Of a DNA stretch of 11,492 nt, positions 1 through 6,722 are shown one piece after another. The stretch covers positions 1 through 11,492 of the forward strand of contig DXDV01000311.1 in the NCBI GenBank assembly GCA_019115345.1. The letters run 5' to 3'. This DNA is from Candidatus Intestinimonas stercorigallinarum. Its GTDB lineage: Bacteria > Bacillota > Clostridia > Oscillospirales > Oscillospiraceae. The notes beneath the pieces are model-generated. The model had not been told where the DNA came from. It made no database searches and saw only the letters and a program-made list of their open reading frames with translations. The translations under genes and the position numbers were made by a program. The first letter of the stretch is position 1. Every line of letters begins with the position of its first letter.

Positions 1-36
1 CCCGCCGCCGGGCGAAGCGTCATGTTTCAAACGGGT

Positions 37-771
37 CTAGCCGACAACGCGCACGGCGGCGGCCAGTCCGTCCAGCACCAGGGCCACCGGGTTGGCGGTC
101 ATGAAAAACTTGAGCAGGTGGGTCTGCGCCACCGTCTCCTCGGGGATCACCTTCCCCAGGTAGCGGAGCGCCCAGGCGCACAGGAAGAGGATGGCGCAGC
201 CCTTCACCAGGCCCAGCAGCGCGCCGCCGGTCTTGTTGAGGAAGTGGAGGCCGGGGAGCCGGGCCACCAGATCCAGGCCGTGGCTGAGGAGGGTCCAGGC
301 GATGAGGATGAGGACAAAAAAGACCAAAAACAGCACCATATAGGCCACCGTGCCGGCGATTGAGGCCGCCACAGCGGCGGCGGCGCTGGCGGCCGCCGCC
401 GTCATGCCCTGCTCCACGGCGTCGTTGACGGCGTCCACGGCGCTCTGGTAGAAGCCCATGTCCTTGAGAATGTCCAGGATCTGGGTGAGGAGGACCTCCT
501 CGGAGAGGGCCTCCTCACTCCCGGCGAGGGGGGCGGCGCTGGCCAGCTCCTGGTCCAGCCGCTCCTCGATGGCGGCGGCAAAGCGGGGCTCCAGGTAGTC
601 GGCCACCCTGGGGGCCAGAGCCTCGGCGGCGAAGCCGGCCCCCACAAAGGCCACCAGCACGGCCACCAGGCCGCACAGGGAGAGGAGGAGTCCACGGGCG
701 GCCCCGTGGAGGACAAAGGCCAGGAGAACGATCAGGAGGATCAGGTCCAGAAAAAGGGGAGAGATCTGCAT
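37..771 (-). CDS. CvpA family membrane protein
   Basis: 244-residue integral membrane protein. Hydrophobic segments lie at about residues 7-24, 27-48, 140-163 and 183-205. A polar, acidic stretch (about 50-125) separates the two pairs. The segment around 172-191 (LPGLHFLNKTGGALLGLVKG) matches the conserved Pro...Asn..GG.LG..KG signature of CvpA proteins. The family is named for colicin V production in E. coli and its members are linked to envelope homeostasis, but the biochemical role is not settled. The ATG at 771 is preceded by GAGGTG with a 5-base spacer. It is the last complete gene of the minus-strand operon, 30 bases after the DUF5711 gene. Residues 125-140 are an unusual Ala-rich run. 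Family call is good; function is inferred only as membrane/envelope related. Confidence 0.85.
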   Translation of the reverse strand: MQISPLFLDLILLIVLLAFVLHGAARGLLLSLCGLVAVLVAFVGAGFAAEALAPRVADYLEPRFAAAIEERLDQELASAAPLAGSEEALSEEVLLTQILDILKDMGFYQSAVDAVNDAVEQGMTAAAASAAAAVAASIAGTVAYMVLFLVFFVLILIAWTLLSHGLDLVARLPGLHFLNKTGGALLGLVKGCAILFLCAWALRYLGKVIPEETVAQTHLLKFFMTANPVALVLDGLAAAVRVVG

Positions 772-801
772 AATGACACCTCGGTGAAACGAAAAGGGGG
801 A

Positions 802-1977
802 TCAGTCGGGAATATAGAGCTGGGCGGTCTCCCCGCCGATGAGATAGGCGGTGCCGTCGCCGCGGAGGGCGACGCTGCGGGCGCCCATGGTGTTGTCCAG
901 GCTCTGGTAGAGCTGGAGGTCCCGGGTGTAGATGGAAAGAGAGGTGGCGGTGAGCACGGCCACGTACCGGCCGGCGGCGGAGAGGTCCAGGATCTGCTCT
1001 TCCAGCTCCAGGGCGCCGAGGGTCTGGCCCTGGGCGTCCACGGTGGTGAGGGAGGCGGCGCTGCCCGCCCGGTACTTGCCCAAGAGGAGGGTGGCAAAGC
1101 CGTCTCCGCCCAGGGAGTAGTCCTTCAGATAGGTGCCGCCGTAGTCAAAGGAGACCTGCCCCTCGCCGGAGAGGGGCACCATGCTCAGCCCCGTCTCCCC
1201 CAGGGCCCAGAACACCCCGCCGGAGCATCCCAGGTCCAAAATGGCGTTGTTGCCCAGGGAGCACTGGGCGAAGGGGGCGTCTCCCGTCCGGTCATAGAGG
1301 GCCAGGCTGCTTTCAAAGACGCTGTCGCTCTGGCCCACCGTGAGGACGGCGGCCACCTCGCCGTCCTGGGAGAGGATGCTGTCCATGACGAACCGGGAGG
1401 AGATGCGGATGGCCATATCGGGCTGGTAGCCGCTGTCGTAGAGGGTGACCACGCCCTTATAGCCGGTCTCCCGGGTGACCACGGCCAGGGTGCCGCCGGG
1501 CCCCATACGGGCGGAGAGGATCTCATGGCCCTGCTCGGCGTCCAGAGAAAAGACCTGCTTCCGGCCGGCGTAGACCCGCAGCACGGTGCCGCCGGCGTCG
1601 TAGACCACGGCGGCCTCCTCCCGGACGTCGGCCATGGGGCGGGCGAAGGAGAGGGATTCGCTGATATACTCCACACCGGCGGGAGAGTAGAGCCGGACGC
1701 CGGCGGAGGACCACACCAGCAGGTCCTCCCCCAGGTTGGAAAAGCCGCCCCGGCCGGAGCTGTCCACCTGGAAGGGCGCCGCCTGGCCGGTGTCCTCCCG
1801 CTCCAGGGAGCGGTAGGTGAAATAGCGTTTGACGGCGTCCAGGTTGATCCTGTCCCGGAAGGCCACCAGCGCCACCGCGCCCAGCAGCAGGACCAGGGTG
1901 AGGAGGAAGGCCAGCAGGCGGAGGAGGAGGCTGGGTTTCTTTTTGGGCGCCGGGGGGACCGGCTTGAGTTCTTCCAT
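802..1977 (-). CDS. DUF5711 family membrane-anchored protein, probable beta-propeller
   Basis: 391 residues starting at the ATG at 1977, which has GGGAGG seven bases upstream. The frame stays open further upstream, but that extension has no ribosome binding site and would run into the end of truA. A short Pro/Lys-rich cytoplasmic tail (1-18) is followed by one transmembrane helix (about 19-40). The rest is a soluble domain of about 350 residues, mostly short beta-type stretches with Gly/Asp turns repeated every 40-50 residues (for example LAVVTRETG, VAAVLTVGQ, YVAVLTATS), which fits a beta-propeller. This layout matches the DUF5711 family of Clostridia, which has no established function. The propeller presumably faces outside, given the basic N-terminus. 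It sits directly before the CvpA gene with a 30-base gap, so the two may work together at the envelope. Confidence 0.75.
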   Translation of the reverse strand: MEELKPVPPAPKKKPSLLLRLLAFLLTLVLLLGAVALVAFRDRINLDAVKRYFTYRSLEREDTGQAAPFQVDSSGRGGFSNLGEDLLVWSSAGVRLYSPAGVEYISESLSFARPMADVREEAAVVYDAGGTVLRVYAGRKQVFSLDAEQGHEILSARMGPGGTLAVVTRETGYKGVVTLYDSGYQPDMAIRISSRFVMDSILSQDGEVAAVLTVGQSDSVFESSLALYDRTGDAPFAQCSLGNNAILDLGCSGGVFWALGETGLSMVPLSGEGQVSFDYGGTYLKDYSLGGDGFATLLLGKYRAGSAASLTTVDAQGQTLGALELEEQILDLSAAGRYVAVLTATSLSIYTRDLQLYQSLDNTMGARSVALRGDGTAYLIGGETAQLYIPD

Positions 1978-2021
1978 GTGATACCCTCCCGGGGATGGGA
2001 ATTGAGGGAGACCAGGGCGGC

Positions 2022-2774
2022 TTACAGCACGTCCTCGTCGTACCACAGCTTGGTCATGTACAGCCCGCCCGGCGGCACCGTGGGGCCGGCGGCGGTGCGG
2101 TTTTTGCTCTCCAGGATGGCGCTCACGTCCTCCGGGGCGAACTTGCCCTCGGCGGCGTAGACGCAGGTGCCCACCATGGCCCGCACCATGTTATAGAGAA
2201 AGCCGTTGGCGCACACCCTGCACTCGATGAGGTCGCCGGTGCGGGTGATGTCGAAGTAGTACACCGTGCGGACGGGGGAGCGGACCTCGGTGCCCACCGC
2301 CCGGACGGCGGAGAAGTCGTGGGTGCCCACGAAGCAGTCGGCGGCCCGCTGCATCACCCTCTCGTCCAGACGCCTGGGGTAGAACCAGGCCCGGTCCACG
2401 TAGAAGGCGTTGCCCAGCCGGGAGTTGTAGATGCGGTAGGTGTACTCCTTCTTCCGGCAGGAGCCGATGGCGTTGAAGTCCTCCGGCACCTCGGTGGCCT
2501 TGACCACCACGATGTCGTCGGGCAGGCGGGTGTTCACCGCCAGGGGGATGCGGTCGCACGGGATGCGGTAGGCGGTGCGGAAGTTGGCCACGTAGACCTC
2601 GGCGTGGACGCCGGCGTCGGTGCGCCCGGCGCCGGTACACTTCACCGGGTGGCACACCACGGTGGAGAGGGCCTTTTCCAGGGTCTCGGCCACCGTGACG
2701 GCGTTTTTCTGCACCTGCCAGCCGTGGTAGTTGGTGCCCACGTACATGAGCTTGAGGGCGATGTTCCTTGTCAT
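2022..2774 (-). CDS. truA: tRNA pseudouridine(38-40) synthase TruA
   Basis: 250 residues, normal length for TruA, which isomerises uridines 38, 39 and 40 in the anticodon arm of tRNAs. The N-terminus (KLMYVGTNYHGWQVQ) matches the family's first strand, and GRTDAGVHA at 50-58 contains the catalytic aspartate D53. A conserved FLYNMVRAMVG-type motif follows near the C-terminus. The ATG at 2774 is the only reasonable start: the in-frame codon two before it is a stop, and the family alignment begins here. No Shine-Dalgarno lies at normal distance; AAGGAG is found 27 bases upstream beyond a 6-bp hairpin (see the separate entry). truA directly after the ecfA-ecfA-ecfT block is a long-recognised Firmicutes gene order. 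Confidence 0.96.
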   Translation of the reverse strand: MTRNIALKLMYVGTNYHGWQVQKNAVTVAETLEKALSTVVCHPVKCTGAGRTDAGVHAEVYVANFRTAYRIPCDRIPLAVNTRLPDDIVVVKATEVPEDFNAIGSCRKKEYTYRIYNSRLGNAFYVDRAWFYPRRLDERVMQRAADCFVGTHDFSAVRAVGTEVRSPVRTVYYFDITRTGDLIECRVCANGFLYNMVRAMVGTCVYAAEGKFAPEDVSAILESKNRTAAGPTVPPGGLYMTKLWYDEDVL

Positions 2775-2784
2775 AGGTCATGCA

Positions 2785-2807
2785 GCGGCCGCAGGGCCGC
2801 ACTCCTT
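2785..2807 (-). promoter_or_regulatory. Hairpin between Shine-Dalgarno and truA start codon
   Basis: On the minus strand AAGGAG (2807-2802) is followed one base later by GCGGCC-CTGC-GGCCGC (2800-2785), a perfect 6-bp GC stem with a tetraloop. Ten bases then lead to the truA ATG. The linear spacing of 27 is too long for normal initiation. If the hairpin forms, the effective spacing falls to about 11. No closer purine-rich site is visible. Whether the hairpin brings the site close or blocks initiation is inference. Confidence 0.45.
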
Positions 2808-2814
2808 GTCGATA

Positions 2815-3621
2815 TCAGATCCCCAGGGTCCGGAGGACCGCCACCACGGCCACCAGGGCGCAGCCGCCCAGAAGGGCGGCGATGTCGGAGCCCCGGTAGC
2901 GCAGCTGCCGCAGCCGGGTGCGGCCCTCGCCGCCGTGGTAGCAGCGGCACTCCATGGCGGTGGCCAGCTCGTCGGCCCGCCGGAAGGCGGAGATGAAGAG
3001 GGGCACCAGCAGGGGCACCAGGGCCCTGGCCTTCTGGAAGAGGTTGCCGGTGTCGAAGTCGGCCCCTCTGGCCTTCTGGGCGGACATGATCTTGTCGGTC
3101 TCCTCGATGAGGGTGGGGATGAAGCGCAGGGCGATGGACATCATCATGCTCAGCTCATGGACGGGGACGCGGACCTTTTTGAGGGGGCCCAGCAGCTTTT
3201 CCAGGCCGTCGGTGAGCATGATGGGGGAGGTGGTGTAGGTGAGCAGGAAGGTGCCGGTGATGAGGAAGGAGATGCGCAGCACCATGAAGAAGGCGGCCCA
3301 CAGCCCCTCCACCGTGATCTTCAGAAATTTCCACTGCCAGATGGGGTCGCCGGGGGTGTAGAAGATGTTGAGCACGGCGGTGAGCACGATGATGAACAAA
3401 ATGGGCCGCATGCCCCGGAGGATGACCTTGGGCCGGATCTTGGAGACGGCCACGCAGGCGCACAGCACGGCGAAGAGCACCACATAGGCCGCTCCGCCCT
3501 TGGCGGAGAAGAGGGCGATGATATAGAGGATGGTGCACAGCAGCTTGGTCCGGGGGTCCAGGCGGTGGATGGGGGTATTTCCGGGGAAATACTGTCCCAG
3601 CGTGATGTCCTTGAGGGCCAT
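2815..3621 (-). CDS. ecfT: ECF transporter transmembrane protein EcfT
   Basis: 268-residue membrane scaffold of an energy-coupling factor transporter. It links the two ATPases to a substrate-binding S component in the membrane. It starts with the family-typical ALKDITLGQYFPG...HRLDPRTKL. Several hydrophobic segments follow (about 25-60, 68-88, 105-130, 200-212, 246-265). The two coupling-helix motifs are present: AQKARGAD at 181-188 and AMECRCYHGG at 222-231. The ATG immediately follows the TAA of ecfA2 with no spacer; its binding site (AAGGGGGCGG) lies within the end of ecfA2, so translation is probably coupled. No S component is encoded in the window, consistent with a shared group II module serving S components encoded elsewhere. 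Confidence 0.95.
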   Translation of the reverse strand: MALKDITLGQYFPGNTPIHRLDPRTKLLCTILYIIALFSAKGGAAYVVLFAVLCACVAVSKIRPKVILRGMRPILFIIVLTAVLNIFYTPGDPIWQWKFLKITVEGLWAAFFMVLRISFLITGTFLLTYTTSPIMLTDGLEKLLGPLKKVRVPVHELSMMMSIALRFIPTLIEETDKIMSAQKARGADFDTGNLFQKARALVPLLVPLFISAFRRADELATAMECRCYHGGEGRTRLRQLRYRGSDIAALLGGCALVAVVAVLRTLGI

Positions 3622-4488
3622 TTACACCGCCCCCTTTCCGGCCAGGTAGTCCCGGACGGCGGCCCTGGCCTGGTCGATGGTGTAGACCGAGGGGTCGATG
3701 TCCACCCCCATGGCCCGGAGCCGGTGAAAGACCCGGGTGACCTGGGGGACGCCCAGGCCCATGGCCTCCAGCTCGTCCCCGTGGGCAAAGACCTCCCGGG
3801 GAGCGCCGGAGAAGGGGATGCGCCCCTTGCTCACCACCACCAGCCGGTCCACGCTCCGGGCCACCTCCTCCATGGAGTGGGAGACCAGGAGGATGGTGGC
3901 GTTTTTGGCCCTGTGGTAGTCCCGGATGTTGCCCAGGATGGACTCCACGCCCACCGGGTCCAGTCCGGCGGTGGGCTCGTCCAGGATGAGGACGGCGGGC
4001 TCCATGGCGATGACCCCGGCGATGGCCACCCGGCGCTTCTGTCCGCCGGAAAGCTCGAAGGGGGACTTTTCCAGGACCTCGCCGCTCAGGCCCACGAAGG
4101 CGGCGGCGGCGCGGACCCGGCGGTCCACCTCCCCCTCGTCCAGCTTCATGTTCCGGGGGCCGAAGGCGATGTCCTTGTAGACCGTCTCCTCGAAGAGCTG
4201 GTACTCCGGGTACTGGAACACCAGCCCCACCTGGAACCGGGTCTGATGGGTGCGCTCCTTGGTCTCCCAGATGTCCTTCCCCTCAAAGAGGACCTTGCCC
4301 GAGGTGGGCTTCAGAAGGCCGTTGAGGTGCTGGATGAGGGTGGACTTGCCGGAACCGGTCCGGCCGATGATGCCCAGGTACTCCCCGCGGTAGGCGGCGA
4401 AATCCACCTCCTCCAGGGCGGCGTGCTCAAAGGGGGTGCCGGTGGAGTAGATGTGGCTGAGTTTTTCCGTTTGTATAATGGCGTCCAA
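3622..4488 (-). CDS. ecfA2: ECF transporter ATP-binding protein EcfA2
   Basis: 288-residue ABC ATPase that pairs with EcfA1 to power vitamin or metal uptake through EcfT. Motifs: Walker A GRTGSGKST (42-50), Q-loop FQYPEYQLF (Q92), signature LSGGQKRRVAIAG (146-158), Walker B with D170/E171 in ILDEPTAGLDP, and switch histidine H204. The HIYSTGTPFE...AL start and TAGLDP favour the A2 paralogue over A1. The start is TTG at 4488, read as Met: no ATG or GTG fits, and the family N-terminus aligns here. A modest AAGGA lies 11 bases upstream inside the end of the preceding small gene, whose stop is seven bases before this start. Translation is probably coupled to that gene and perhaps weak. The C-terminal domain (about 225-288) is the EcfA-type extension. 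Confidence 0.94.
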   Translation of the reverse strand: MDAIIQTEKLSHIYSTGTPFEHAALEEVDFAAYRGEYLGIIGRTGSGKSTLIQHLNGLLKPTSGKVLFEGKDIWETKERTHQTRFQVGLVFQYPEYQLFEETVYKDIAFGPRNMKLDEGEVDRRVRAAAAFVGLSGEVLEKSPFELSGGQKRRVAIAGVIAMEPAVLILDEPTAGLDPVGVESILGNIRDYHRAKNATILLVSHSMEEVARSVDRLVVVSKGRIPFSGAPREVFAHGDELEAMGLGVPQVTRVFHRLRAMGVDIDPSVYTIDQARAAVRDYLAGKGAV

Positions 4489-4495
4489 AAGCGGA

Positions 4496-4765
4496 TCAGT
4501 CCTTACATTTGGAAGTAGAAGCGTCCTTTTCCAGCCTGTACAGCTGGTCCTGAAGGAAGCAGACCTGGGCCTCCAACCGCCTCAGGCGCATCCACAGCGC
4601 CGTGATGAGTCCGCCCAGGGCGGCGAGGATTAGGCTCGGGAGGAGACAGAGGAAAAACCAGTAGTTCCCGTCAGAAAGAGAGACGCACAGGGTGAGCAGG
4701 AGCAGGGAGGCGAAAAAGACAAGGATGCAGATCCCGATGACGGGGTGGTTCCAGTCGCTGTTCAT
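4496..4765 (-). CDS. Small two-helix membrane protein between ecfA1 and ecfA2
   Basis: 89 residues, not recognised as a named family. It has two hydrophobic helices (about 9-30 and 35-59) joined by a short SDGNYW turn. A basic patch WMRLRR follows (58-63), then an amphipathic heptad-like tail EAQVCFLQDQLYRLEK (65-80) and a polar end with two cysteines (C69, C87). By the positive-inside rule the tail should be cytoplasmic, which would place a coiled coil near the ATPases. The ATG at 4765 has a strong AGGAGG six bases upstream, which argues for real expression; the longer open frame upstream lacks a site and overlaps ecfA1. It starts 14 bases after ecfA1 and ends 7 bases before ecfA2. A role with the transporter is inferred from position only. 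Confidence 0.7.
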   Translation of the reverse strand: MNSDWNHPVIGICILVFFASLLLLTLCVSLSDGNYWFFLCLLPSLILAALGGLITALWMRLRRLEAQVCFLQDQLYRLEKDASTSKCKD

Positions 4766-4779
4766 AGGCGGCCTCCTTT

Positions 4780-5625
4780 TTATTCTGCCAGCAGGTCGTA
4801 GAGGGCCTGGGCGCACTCCTCGTCGGAGAGGGCGTCCAGGGGGAGGTCCAGGCCGTCCTTCCGGAGGGTCCAGCACAGCTCCACCGTCTCGGGGACGGTG
4901 AGGCCCACCGATTTGAGGGCCTCCACGTGGGAAAAGACCTCTCTGGGGGCGCCGTCGGCCACCACATGGCCGTCGGACATGACCACCAGCCGGTCGGCCT
5001 GGGCGGCCTCGTCCATGTGGTGGGTGATGAGGACCACCGTCACCCCGGCGGTCCGGTTGAGGTCCTTGATGGTGTCCATGACCTCCCGACGGCCCACCGG
5101 GTCCAGCATGGCGGTGGGCTCATCCAGGACGATGCACCGGGGCGCCATGGCCAGCACCCCGGCGATGGCCACCCGCTGCTTCTGCCCGCCGGAGAGAAGA
5201 TGGGGGGCGTGCTCCCGGAACTCGTACATGCCCACGGCCTTGAGGGCGTCGTCCACCCGGCGGCGGATCTCCTCCGGGGGGACCCCCAGATTCTCCGGGG
5301 CGAAGGCCACGTCCTCCTCCACCACGTTGGCCACGATCTGGTTGTCCGGGTTTTGAAAGACCATGCCCACGGTGCGCCGGATGTCCAGCAGCCGGCCATC
5401 GTCGGCGGTGTCGATGCCGTCCACGTAGACCTTCCCCCCGGTGGGGAGGAGGATGGCGTTCATGTGCTTGGCCAGGGTGGATTTGCCGGAGCCGTTGTGG
5501 CCCAGCACGGCCACGAAGGACCCGGCCTGGATGCTCAGGTCCACCCCGTCCAGCACCACGGGGGTGACCCCCTCGGCGGCGGGATAGGAGAACCGGAGGG
5601 CCCGGGTCTCGATGATGTCACTCAT
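4780..5625 (-). CDS. ecfA1: ECF transporter ATP-binding protein EcfA1
   Basis: 281-residue ABC ATPase, partner of EcfA2 in the cytoplasmic ATPase pair of an ECF transporter. Motifs: Walker A GHNGSGKST (42-50), Q-loop FQNPDNQIV (Q91), signature LSGGQKQRVAIAG (144-156), Walker B with D168/E169 in VLDEPTAMLDP, and switch region THHMDEA with H202. The TAMLDP variant and NPDNQIV loop are typical of A1. The ATG at 5625 has GAGGT about eight bases upstream; the frame is open further upstream, but that is antisense-like extension without a binding site. The C-terminal extension (about 222-281) is of EcfA type. It lies 37 bases after the methyltransferase gene. In many Firmicutes ecfA1 is directly followed by ecfA2; here a small membrane-protein gene separates them. 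Confidence 0.95.
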   Translation of the reverse strand: MSDIIETRALRFSYPAAEGVTPVVLDGVDLSIQAGSFVAVLGHNGSGKSTLAKHMNAILLPTGGKVYVDGIDTADDGRLLDIRRTVGMVFQNPDNQIVANVVEEDVAFAPENLGVPPEEIRRRVDDALKAVGMYEFREHAPHLLSGGQKQRVAIAGVLAMAPRCIVLDEPTAMLDPVGRREVMDTIKDLNRTAGVTVVLITHHMDEAAQADRLVVMSDGHVVADGAPREVFSHVEALKSVGLTVPETVELCWTLRKDGLDLPLDALSDEECAQALYDLLAE

Positions 5626-5662
5626 GGTAAAAGACCTCGCAGTCGGGAAAAAGTGGCGGGAC

Positions 5663-6529
5663 TCAGCCCAGGCTGGTCCAGCGGCCGGTGGCGCCGCAGG
5701 GGAGGACCAGGCCGGTGTCGGTGACGGGAAGGCCCAGCTCCTGGCTGTGGGTGCGGCCGCCCCAGCGCTTGGAGACCACCGTCTCCAGAATGTAGGTGAG
5801 CACCGACGGGGCAAGGCCCGTGGTGTAGGAGTTGATGAGGAAGAAGAGCGGGTCGTCGGAGAGGACCCCCGCCACCAGGTTCACGAAGGGCCACAGGTTC
5901 TCCTCCAGCTTCCACACCTCGCCGGAGGGACCCCGGCCGTAGGAGGGCGGGTCCATGATGACGGCGTCGTACCGGCGGCCCCGGCGGATCTCCCGCTCCA
6001 CGAACTTGCCGCAGTCGTCCACGATCCAGCGGATGGGGGCGTCGGAGAGGCCGGAGAGCTTTGCGTTCTCCCGGGCCCAGGCCACCATGCCCCGGGCGGC
6101 GTCCACGTGACAGACCGAGGCCCCCGCCGCCGCGCAGGCCACCGACGCGCCGCCGGTGTAGGCGAAGAGGTTGAGCACCGACACGGGCCGCCCCGCCTTT
6201 TTAATCTGCTCCCGGGCAAAGTCCCAGTTGGCGGCCTGCTCGGGGAAGAGGCCGGTGTGCTTAAAGTTCATGGGCTTGACCTGAAAGGTGAGGTCCCGGT
6301 AGCGGACCTGCCACTGCTCGGGGACGTCCTTTTTCTCCCACTGCCCGCCGCCGGTGGAGGAGCGGGCGTAGCGGGCGTTGGGCCGCCGCCACAGGGGGTT
6401 GTCCCGGGGCGTGTCCCAGATGGCCTGGGGGTCGGGCCGGACCAGGATGCGGTCTCCCCAGCGCTCCAGCTTTTCCCCCCTGCCGCAGTCGAGCAGCTCA
6501 TAATCCTTCCAGTTCGACGAGACCCACAT
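5663..6529 (-). CDS. RlmI-like class I SAM-dependent methyltransferase (COG1092 type)
   Basis: 288 residues. The Rossmann-fold SAM-binding motif I is VLNLFAYTGGAS (118-129), with acidic D143 ending strand 2 and the catalytic-type motif IV DPPSYGRG at 193-200. The segment before the core (VKPMNFKHTGLFPEQAANWDF) is characteristic of the RlmI/RlmK group, whose known members make 5-methylcytosine or 7-methylguanine in 23S rRNA. Those enzymes carry an N-terminal PUA domain; here only about 85 residues precede the core and no PUA domain is evident, so the exact substrate is uncertain. The ATG at 6529 is preceded by GAGGAGGAG with about seven bases of spacing, and a near-consensus promoter lies upstream. 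It is the first gene of the minus-strand operon. RNA methylation is inferred from family. Confidence 0.85.
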   Translation of the reverse strand: MWVSSNWKDYELLDCGRGEKLERWGDRILVRPDPQAIWDTPRDNPLWRRPNARYARSSTGGGQWEKKDVPEQWQVRYRDLTFQVKPMNFKHTGLFPEQAANWDFAREQIKKAGRPVSVLNLFAYTGGASVACAAAGASVCHVDAARGMVAWARENAKLSGLSDAPIRWIVDDCGKFVEREIRRGRRYDAVIMDPPSYGRGPSGEVWKLEENLWPFVNLVAGVLSDDPLFFLINSYTTGLAPSVLTYILETVVSKRWGGRTHSQELGLPVTDTGLVLPCGATGRWTSLG

Positions 6530-6568
6530 GGCGTCGCTCCTCCTCGTTCTCTCTATGCAAATCGCTTG

Positions 6569-6597
6569 ATTATACCATAAAAAAAAGAGAGGGTCAA
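6569..6597 (-). promoter_or_regulatory. Housekeeping sigma promoter for the minus-strand operon
   Basis: On the minus strand TTGACC (6597-6592) and a perfect TATAAT (6574-6569) are separated by exactly 17 bases, with a T-rich spacer. Transcription should begin near 6562, giving a leader of about 33 bases that holds the GAGGAGG site of the methyltransferase gene. No other comparable promoter is visible down to position 37, so this probably drives all eight genes. Confidence 0.88.
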
Positions 6598-6602
6598 TTC
6601 AT

Positions 6603-6615
6603 TCCCCGCCGGGGA
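6603..6615. promoter_or_regulatory. 13-base palindrome between divergent promoters
   Basis: TCCCCG-C-CGGGGA is a perfect inverted repeat with a one-base centre. It lies just upstream of the minus-strand -35 box (6592-6597) and 16 bases upstream of the plus-strand -35 box (6632-6637). The position suits a regulator of one or both promoters. The factor is unknown, and chance is possible in GC-rich DNA. Confidence 0.35.
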
Positions 6616-6631
6616 GATTTGTCGGGAACGG

Positions 6632-6660
6632 TTGAGTTGCGGCGGACATTGTGATAAAAT
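6632..6660 (+). promoter_or_regulatory. Promoter for the DivIVA-like gene
   Basis: TTGAGT (6632-6637), 17 bases, then TAAAAT (6655-6660), with TG at 6652-6653 giving an extended -10 element. Transcription should start near 6667, about 56 bases before the ATG at 6723. It is back-to-back with the minus-strand promoter. Confidence 0.72.
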
Positions 6661-6663
6661 GAA

Positions 6664-6679
6664 CCGAAGCATACTTCGG
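6664..6679. promoter_or_regulatory. Inverted repeat over the predicted start site of the DivIVA-like gene
   Basis: CCGAAG-CATA-CTTCGG has two perfect 6-base arms around four bases. It spans the predicted transcription start (about 6667), a classic repressor position. The layout resembles the Firmicutes LexA box (CGAAC-N4-GTTCG) but differs at the inner base of each arm. It could instead be a 5' hairpin stabilising the transcript. Both readings are inference. Confidence 0.35.
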
Positions 6680-6722
6680 GCGTCGTCCGCCCGTGGAGAA
6701 GAGGAAAAGGAGGAAGGGGCAC

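Noticed and set aside
1..23. Possible start of a further minus-strand gene (ATG at 23, MTLRPAA...)
   Set aside because: Only seven codons are inside the window and no ribosome binding site precedes it, so a gene cannot be supported.
706..2160. 484-codon open frame antisense to the DUF5711 gene
   Set aside because: Low-complexity Gly/Ala/Val/His sequence opposite a coherent membrane-anchored protein with a good ribosome binding site.
2731..4518. 595-codon open frame antisense to ecfT and ecfA2
   Set aside because: Shadow of conserved ECF genes; composition dominated by Gly, His, Asp and Glu, with no recognisable domain.
4780..5814. Longer N-terminal form of ecfA1 beginning at 5814
   Set aside because: The extra 63 residues run through the methyltransferase gene in another frame, are Pro/Ser/Ala-rich and match nothing in EcfA; the ATG at 5625 has its own binding site.
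6693..6722. Upstream GTG start for the DivIVA-like gene
   Set aside because: It lies before the AGGAGG that serves the ATG at 6723 and has no binding site of its own; the extra residues (MEKRKRRKGH) are only a translated Shine-Dalgarno region.
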